NCBI RefSeq assembly: GCF_016925555.1
Contig: NZ_CP070479.1
Location: 186,001-250,000 of the forward strand
From: Mycoplasma tauri
GTDB taxonomy: Bacteria > Bacillota_I > Bacilli_A > Mycoplasmatales > Metamycoplasmataceae
Direction of reading: 5' to 3'
DNA: 64,000 nt
Made by a program: the position numbers and the translations under genes. Positions 60,095-64,000 of the stretch are shown here, in pieces. Within the stretch, counting starts at the first letter, position 1; every line of letters starts with the position of its first letter. Below the pieces are notes generated by a model. It searched no databases. It was not told the origin of the DNA and worked only from the letters and a program-made list of their open reading frames with translations.

Positions 60095-61129
60095 ATGCAT
60101 AATAAACCAAAAATAAGTGTACTTATACCTTGTCACAACATTGAAGAAAAACCTTATTTTTCATTAAAAAGTGTATTAAAAAATCGCTATGAAAATATGG
60201 AAATACTATTATTAAATGACTATTCAACTGACAATACATTGAAAATTTTAGAAAATTATGCTAAGGAAGATAAAAGAATTAAAGTATATGATTTGAAAGA
60301 TTATTATGAACATGTTGGGCTTGGATTTAATAGCCACTTTTTAGCAGAGAAATCAACTGGGGATTATTTTATTTTCGTTGATGACGATGACAAAATTAGT
60401 TCGAAAATGATAGAAAAATTTGTTGAAAACATGGATCAAGATTACGATGTTCTAGCTTGTGGATATAAAATCAGCATGCAAGTTTCTAAAAGTAGGTATT
60501 GTAGAACATTCACTTTTCCACTTTTTCGTAGATTTAATTACAATAATCCAATAGAATTTTGTATATTTGGAGACATATACCGATGGGCAAAAATGATTAA
60601 AAGATCTTATTATTTTGATTTAGTTGAAAAGTATGGTTTAAAATTCGATGGTTCAATTTATGAAGATGTTAGATATACTTGAATGATCCTTTTATCAGCT
60701 TCAAAGTTTAAATTTTTAAATAAAAAACTTCTAACATATCAACTGAGAAAAAACTCTATTAACACAAGTGTTAAGGATATATATAAAAAAATAGACACTC
60801 TATTTGACTCTTATGATTATGCAATAGACCAAATAAAAAGATTAAATTTATTAGACTCAAGTGAAAAATTTTCATTGTTAAAAAGCACATTTTTAATCTG
60901 GCCTTTATCATTTTCATATTGAAGTCGTTTTTTACAAGGCATATCAAAAAAAGAATATAAGCAAAAAGTTCATGAAAGAATTCAAAGGTTTATAGATCGT
61001 AATGATATTAAACTTTCAAACAAATATTTAAAACCTTTATCTAAATTCTTTTATAAGCATGCACTAAAGATTTTTAATTTAAAAGAAAAAAATAACTAAT
61101 AAAATTAAATTGTTGCTTAGAACATTATA
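60095..61129 (+). CDS. Family 2 glycosyltransferase
   Basis: 344 aa. GT-A fold: ISVLIPCHNIE at the start, MEILLLNDYSTDNTL, and the metal/donor DxD motif FVDDDDKIS at about residues 91-99, then SIYEDVRYTW (acceptor-side ED). Two in-frame TGA codons encode Trp. Counting codons through the end gives TAG at 61127-61129; the TAA nearer at 61096 is out of frame. AAAGGAG precedes the ATG. Divergent from galE (164 nt); the two may act on the same surface glycan or glycolipid. Acceptor unknown. Confidence 0.85.
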
Positions 61130-61162
61130 GTTTTAAGCATATTTTTTTATTACATAATAATT

Positions 61163-61184
61163 ACTAAAAAATCTATTTTATAGG
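61163..61184. repeat. Copy C of the intergenic element (inverted core)
   Basis: ACTAAAAAAT then CTATTTTATAGG, the exact reverse complement of the core in copy A. Upstream of map. Confidence 0.5.
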
Positions 61185-61204
61185 TATTTTTGAATTTATC
61201 AAAT

Positions 61205-61290
61205 ATAAGCTCCTAGCTTTTTTATTGTTAGTATTTACTTTAAGAATGAATAGAATTATAAATTCTATTTTATTTTCAAAGCTAAAGCTT
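61205..61290 (+). terminator. Cluster of small hairpins behind the glycosyltransferase gene
   Basis: AAGCT / AGCTT then T6 at 61207-61223, AATAGAATT / AATTCTATT at about 61249-61269, and AAAGC / GCTTT then T run at about 61280. One or more probably terminate the glycosyltransferase mRNA before map. Confidence 0.6.
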
Positions 61291-61340
61291 TTTTATGATA
61301 AAATAAATATTATTTTATTTGCATCTTTAAGGAGGCTATC

Positions 61341-62090
61341 ATGATTACAGTTAAAAGTACTCGTGAAATAGAACTAATTACTAAAAGTTGCAAAATCTTG
61401 GCAGAGGTCAAATCAGTTTTATATGATCTTGTAAGACCAGGCGTTTCATTAAAAGAAATTGATCGTCATGCTTTTAATGAAATAGTAAAAAGAGGTGCTC
61501 AACCTGCATTTAAAGGTCTTTATGGCTTTCCAGCCACAGCTTGCATCTCTGTTAATGACGAATTGATTCATGGCATTCCATCAAATTATGTAATTAAAGA
61601 TGGGGATGTTGTAAAAATTGATCTAGGTTGCACTTATCAAGGATACAATAGTGATTCTGCCTTTACAAAAGGTGTTGGAAACATAAGTGAAAATGATAAG
61701 AAAATAATAAGAGTTGCTAAAGAATCTTTTGAAGCAGGATTAGCTGCTATTAAAAAAGGTGCCAGAATAGGCGACATAAGTTATGCAATTGGTCAAGTAA
61801 TCAAAAAAAATAATTTATACACACCAGATGAGTATTGTGGTCATGGAATAGGTAGAGAAGTTCACGAAGAACCTAATGTTTTTAATGATGGTAAAAAAGG
61901 AACTGGTCCGCTATTACGTGATGGCATGGTTATTTGCATAGAACCAATGATTTTACAAAAAAGCAAAAGGATATATGTAAAAAAGGATAAATGAACAGTA
62001 GTTAGTGCTGAACATTTGAATTCCGCACATTATGAACATACCGTTTTAATAAAAAATGGGAAAGGTGTTGTATTAACGAAAGGAATCTAA
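61341..62090 (+). CDS. map: Methionine aminopeptidase type I
   Basis: Removes initiator Met. 249 aa, pita-bread fold with metal ligands in IDLGCTYQGYNSD (Asp, Asp), GHGIGREVHEEP (His) and CIEPM (Glu) and the final Glu in SAEHLNSAHYEHTVL. GGAGG precedes the ATG. The in-frame TGA at 61995 is Trp (DKWTVVSAEH). Starts the map-infA-rpmJ-rpsM-rpsK-rpoA run; infA follows by 3 nt. Confidence 0.97.
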
Positions 62091-62093
62091 TAA

Positions 62094-62312
62094 ATGGCTA
62101 AAGACGCTATTAAAATTAGAGCAAAAGTTAAAGAAATTTATTCAACGGATGAATATTTAGTTGAACTTGAAAGTGGTCAGGAAATTAAAGCTAATATCTC
62201 AGGTAAAATGCGTGTAAATCACATTAGAATCTTACCTGGCGATGAAGTAGATGTAGAACTTAGTCCATACAATTTACTTCGGGGCAGAATTACCTATCGC
62301 CACAATAAATAA
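62094..62312 (+). CDS. infA: Translation initiation factor IF-1
   Basis: 72 aa OB-fold. [42 protein letters not shown] and the final GRITYRHN are typical. Follows map closely, with GGAATC-type Shine-Dalgarno. Confidence 0.97.
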   Translation: MAKDAIKIRAKVKEIYSTDEYLVELESGQEIKANISGKMRVNHIRILPGDEVDVELSPYNLLRGRITYRHNK

Positions 62313-62323
62313 GGAGACTAGTT

Positions 62324-62437
62324 ATGAAAGTTAGAGCAAGCGTAAAGAAGATGTGCAAAGACTGTCGTATTATTAAAAGAAAAGGTGTTATTAGAGTTAT
62401 TTGCTCTATTCCAAAACACAAACAAAGACAAGGATAG
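62324..62437 (+). CDS. rpmJ: 50S ribosomal protein L36
   Basis: 37 aa. [21 protein letters not shown] with a Cys-x2-Cys and later [12 protein letters not shown] (Cys, His), the zinc-binding form. AAGGAG upstream. Too short for automatic ORF detection at normal thresholds. Confidence 0.97.
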   Translation: MKVRASVKKMCKDCRIIKRKGVIRVICSIPKHKQRQG

Positions 62438-62444
62438 GATATAA

Positions 62445-62816
62445 ATGGCTAGAATTTTAAATATTGAAATACCAAACAATAAACGTGTTGTTATTTCATT
62501 AACATACATTTATGGTATCGGTAGAACAAAGGCACAAGAAATTTGTGCACAAGCAAAAATTGACGAAAACATCAGAGTTAAAGATTTATCAGAAACACAA
62601 TTAAGTGTAATAAGAGAAATTGCAAAAGGCTATGTTACAGAAGGCGATTTACGTAGAGAAACTTCATTAAACATCAAACGTTTAATGGAAATTAAATGCT
62701 ACAGAGGCATTCGTCATCGTAAAGGATTACCAGTTAGAGGTCAAAGCACAAAGAGTAATGCTCGTACAAGAAAAGGACCAAGAAAAACTGTTGCTGGTAA
62801 GAAATCAACTAAATAG
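62445..62816 (+). CDS. rpsM: 30S ribosomal protein S13
   Basis: 123 aa, head of the 30S subunit. [31 protein letters not shown] and the C-terminal [19 protein letters not shown] are typical. Follows rpmJ by 7 nt. Confidence 0.98.
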   Translation: MARILNIEIPNNKRVVISLTYIYGIGRTKAQEICAQAKIDENIRVKDLSETQLSVIREIAKGYVTEGDLRRETSLNIKRLMEIKCYRGIRHRKGLPVRGQSTKSNARTRKGPRKTVAGKKSTK

Positions 62817-62829
62817 TTAGGGAGAAGTT

Positions 62830-63216
62830 ATGGCTAAAAAAACAAAGAAAAAGAACATAACCAATGGTGTTGCTCACATCCATTCAACTAATCAAAATAC
62901 AATCGTAACATTTGCTGATGAACAAGGTAATGTAATTGCATGAAGTAGTTCTGGTGCTATCGGTTATAAAGGTACAAAGAAAAAAACACCTTATGCAGCT
63001 GGTTTAGCAGCTCAAGCAGCTTCTGAAGCAGCTAAAGAACAAGGTATTAGAAGTGTTAGAGTTGAACTTAAAGGTTTAGGTTCAGGTAAAGATGCGGCTC
63101 GTAAACAAATTGAAGTGTCAGGAATTACAGTTACAGAAATTAAAGATGTGACCCCAGTTCCTCACAATGGAACAAGACCTCCAAAACGTATTCTTAAACG
63201 CGAAAAAATGAAATAA
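62830..63216 (+). CDS. rpsK: 30S ribosomal protein S11
   Basis: 128 aa. [36 protein letters not shown] and [15 protein letters not shown] are typical. One TGA codes Trp (IAWSSSG), which is why the gene is cut up under the standard code. GGAGAAG upstream. Confidence 0.98.
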
Positions 63217-63232
63217 AAGGAGAGTATAACTT

Positions 63233-64000
63233 ATGGAAAGAATGTCTAAATTAGATTACTTACAAGTAGGTAACTCTGCAAATGAAAATAATCCAAATGA
63301 AGTTACATTTTCACTTAAACCACTTGAAAGAGGATTCGGTAATACACTTGCTGTAGCTCTTAGAAGAGTCGTTTTATCAAATATAACTTCACTTGCTTTA
63401 TTTGCGATTAGAATCGAAAATGTAAGTCATGAATTTCAAACAATTTCAGGTATTGTAGAAGATGTTACTGCAATAATTATGAATCTTAGAAAAGTTAAGT
63501 TCTCATATGACCCTGAATTTATCGATGATGGAAAAATTATTAAAGCTACTTTGAAATCAGATCAAATTGGTGTTGTAACATCAAAAAGCATTGATGTTGA
63601 AAACCCATCTGTAGAAATTATTAATAAAAGCCAAGAGATTGCAACAATTCAAAAAGGTACATTGAACATTGAACTTTACTTGCGTCCAGGCAGAGGGTTT
63701 GTTTCTAATGAAGAAAACAAGAAGTTCATTCAAAATGACTCATTATTTGCTTCAAAAATTGAATCAAATATCAAAAAAGGCTTATTTATAGCTACAGACA
63801 GCAATTTTAGTCCAATTGAAAAAGTTAAATATGATGTTCAAGAATTAAACTCATCAAGCAACAAAATTGAAGAAGAGTTATTATTCACTATAACAACTGA
63901 TGGTACTGTAAGTGCAAAAAATGCTCTTGCACAAGCATCTGAGATTTTAATTGCTCATATTGCTATTATTGGTGATGTTGATAAAATGTCTGCTGATATT
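63233..64000 (+). CDS. rpoA: RNA polymerase alpha subunit, C-terminus beyond the window
   Basis: 256 codons present. The N-terminal assembly domain has FSLKPLERGFGNTLAVALRRVVLSN and the YLRPGRGF region (domain 1/2). The C-terminal domain lies outside. Preceded by AAGGAGAG; last gene in the run. Confidence 0.97.
   Translation, partial: MERMSKLDYLQVGNSANENNPNEVTFSLKPLERGFGNTLAVALRRVVLSNITSLALFAIRIENVSHEFQTISGIVEDVTAIIMNLRKVKFSYDPEFIDDGKIIKATLKSDQIGVVTSKSIDVENPSVEIINKSQEIATIQKGTLNIELYLRPGRGFVSNEENKKFIQNDSLFASKIESNIKKGLFIATDSNFSPIEKVKYDVQELNSSSNKIEEELLFTITTDGTVSAKNALAQASEILIAHIAIIGDVDKMSADI

Noticed and set aside
61091-61098. TAA near 61096 as end of the glycosyltransferase gene
   Set aside because: Out of frame; codon counting places the stop at TAG 61127-61129.

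Overview
The window is a low-GC mollicute chromosome segment. Many genes read cleanly only if TGA is tryptophan (genetic code 4): lepA, ppa, aspS, hisS, secY and map all contain in-frame TGA at conserved Trp positions. Very AT-rich intergenic DNA, many lipoproteins with mycoplasma-type lipoboxes and a minimal housekeeping set point to Mycoplasma/Mycoplasmopsis, probably the Hominis group. I cannot name the species from sequence alone.

Layout. 1-3954 (minus) is a type III restriction-modification operon, mod then res, with res cut by the window edge. The mod gene carries a (AG)14 tract that puts it out of frame, as in a phase-variable methyltransferase. 4236-6701 is a large transglutaminase-like lipoprotein. 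6864-8526 (minus) is prs-rsmG; 8681-12046 (minus) a 1121-aa SF1 helicase; 12247-12978 (minus) a choline-kinase-like gene. Housekeeping genes lepA, rpsT and ppa follow (13058-15877). 16110-20012 holds three tandem endonuclease I-family surface nucleases. 20272-23884 holds two convergent, related lipoproteins with a decayed remnant between them; the first carries a G8 tract. 24027-27098 (minus) is hisS-aspS; 27229-29993 is an EzrA-like gene and thiI; then a small tail-anchored protein and tmRNA (ssrA).

30911-36120 (minus) looks like one operon: an ABC permease, its ATPase, and three surface proteins sharing a Trp/aromatic motif. 36665-54322 is the most striking part: a 73-aa membrane protein and two giant, almost equally long (about 2900 aa) coiled-coil surface proteins, translationally coupled. 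The second is interrupted near its C-terminus by an in-frame TAA. 54466-56317 holds two polytopic membrane proteins. 56695-64000 is secY-adk, then galE (minus) and a glycosyltransferase inserted before map-infA-rpmJ-rpsM-rpsK-rpoA (rpoA cut by the window end).

Together the window alternates conserved housekeeping blocks with a surface or accessory layer: nucleases that could feed a nucleotide-scavenging cell, lipoproteins with slippage-prone tracts, a phase-variable DNA methyltransferase, an ABC system with surface partners, and giant filament-like proteins. Several genes appear leaderless, with a -10 hexamer exactly 6 nt before ATG. A short intergenic element, CCTATAAAATAG with flanking A/T runs, recurs upstream of several transcription units.
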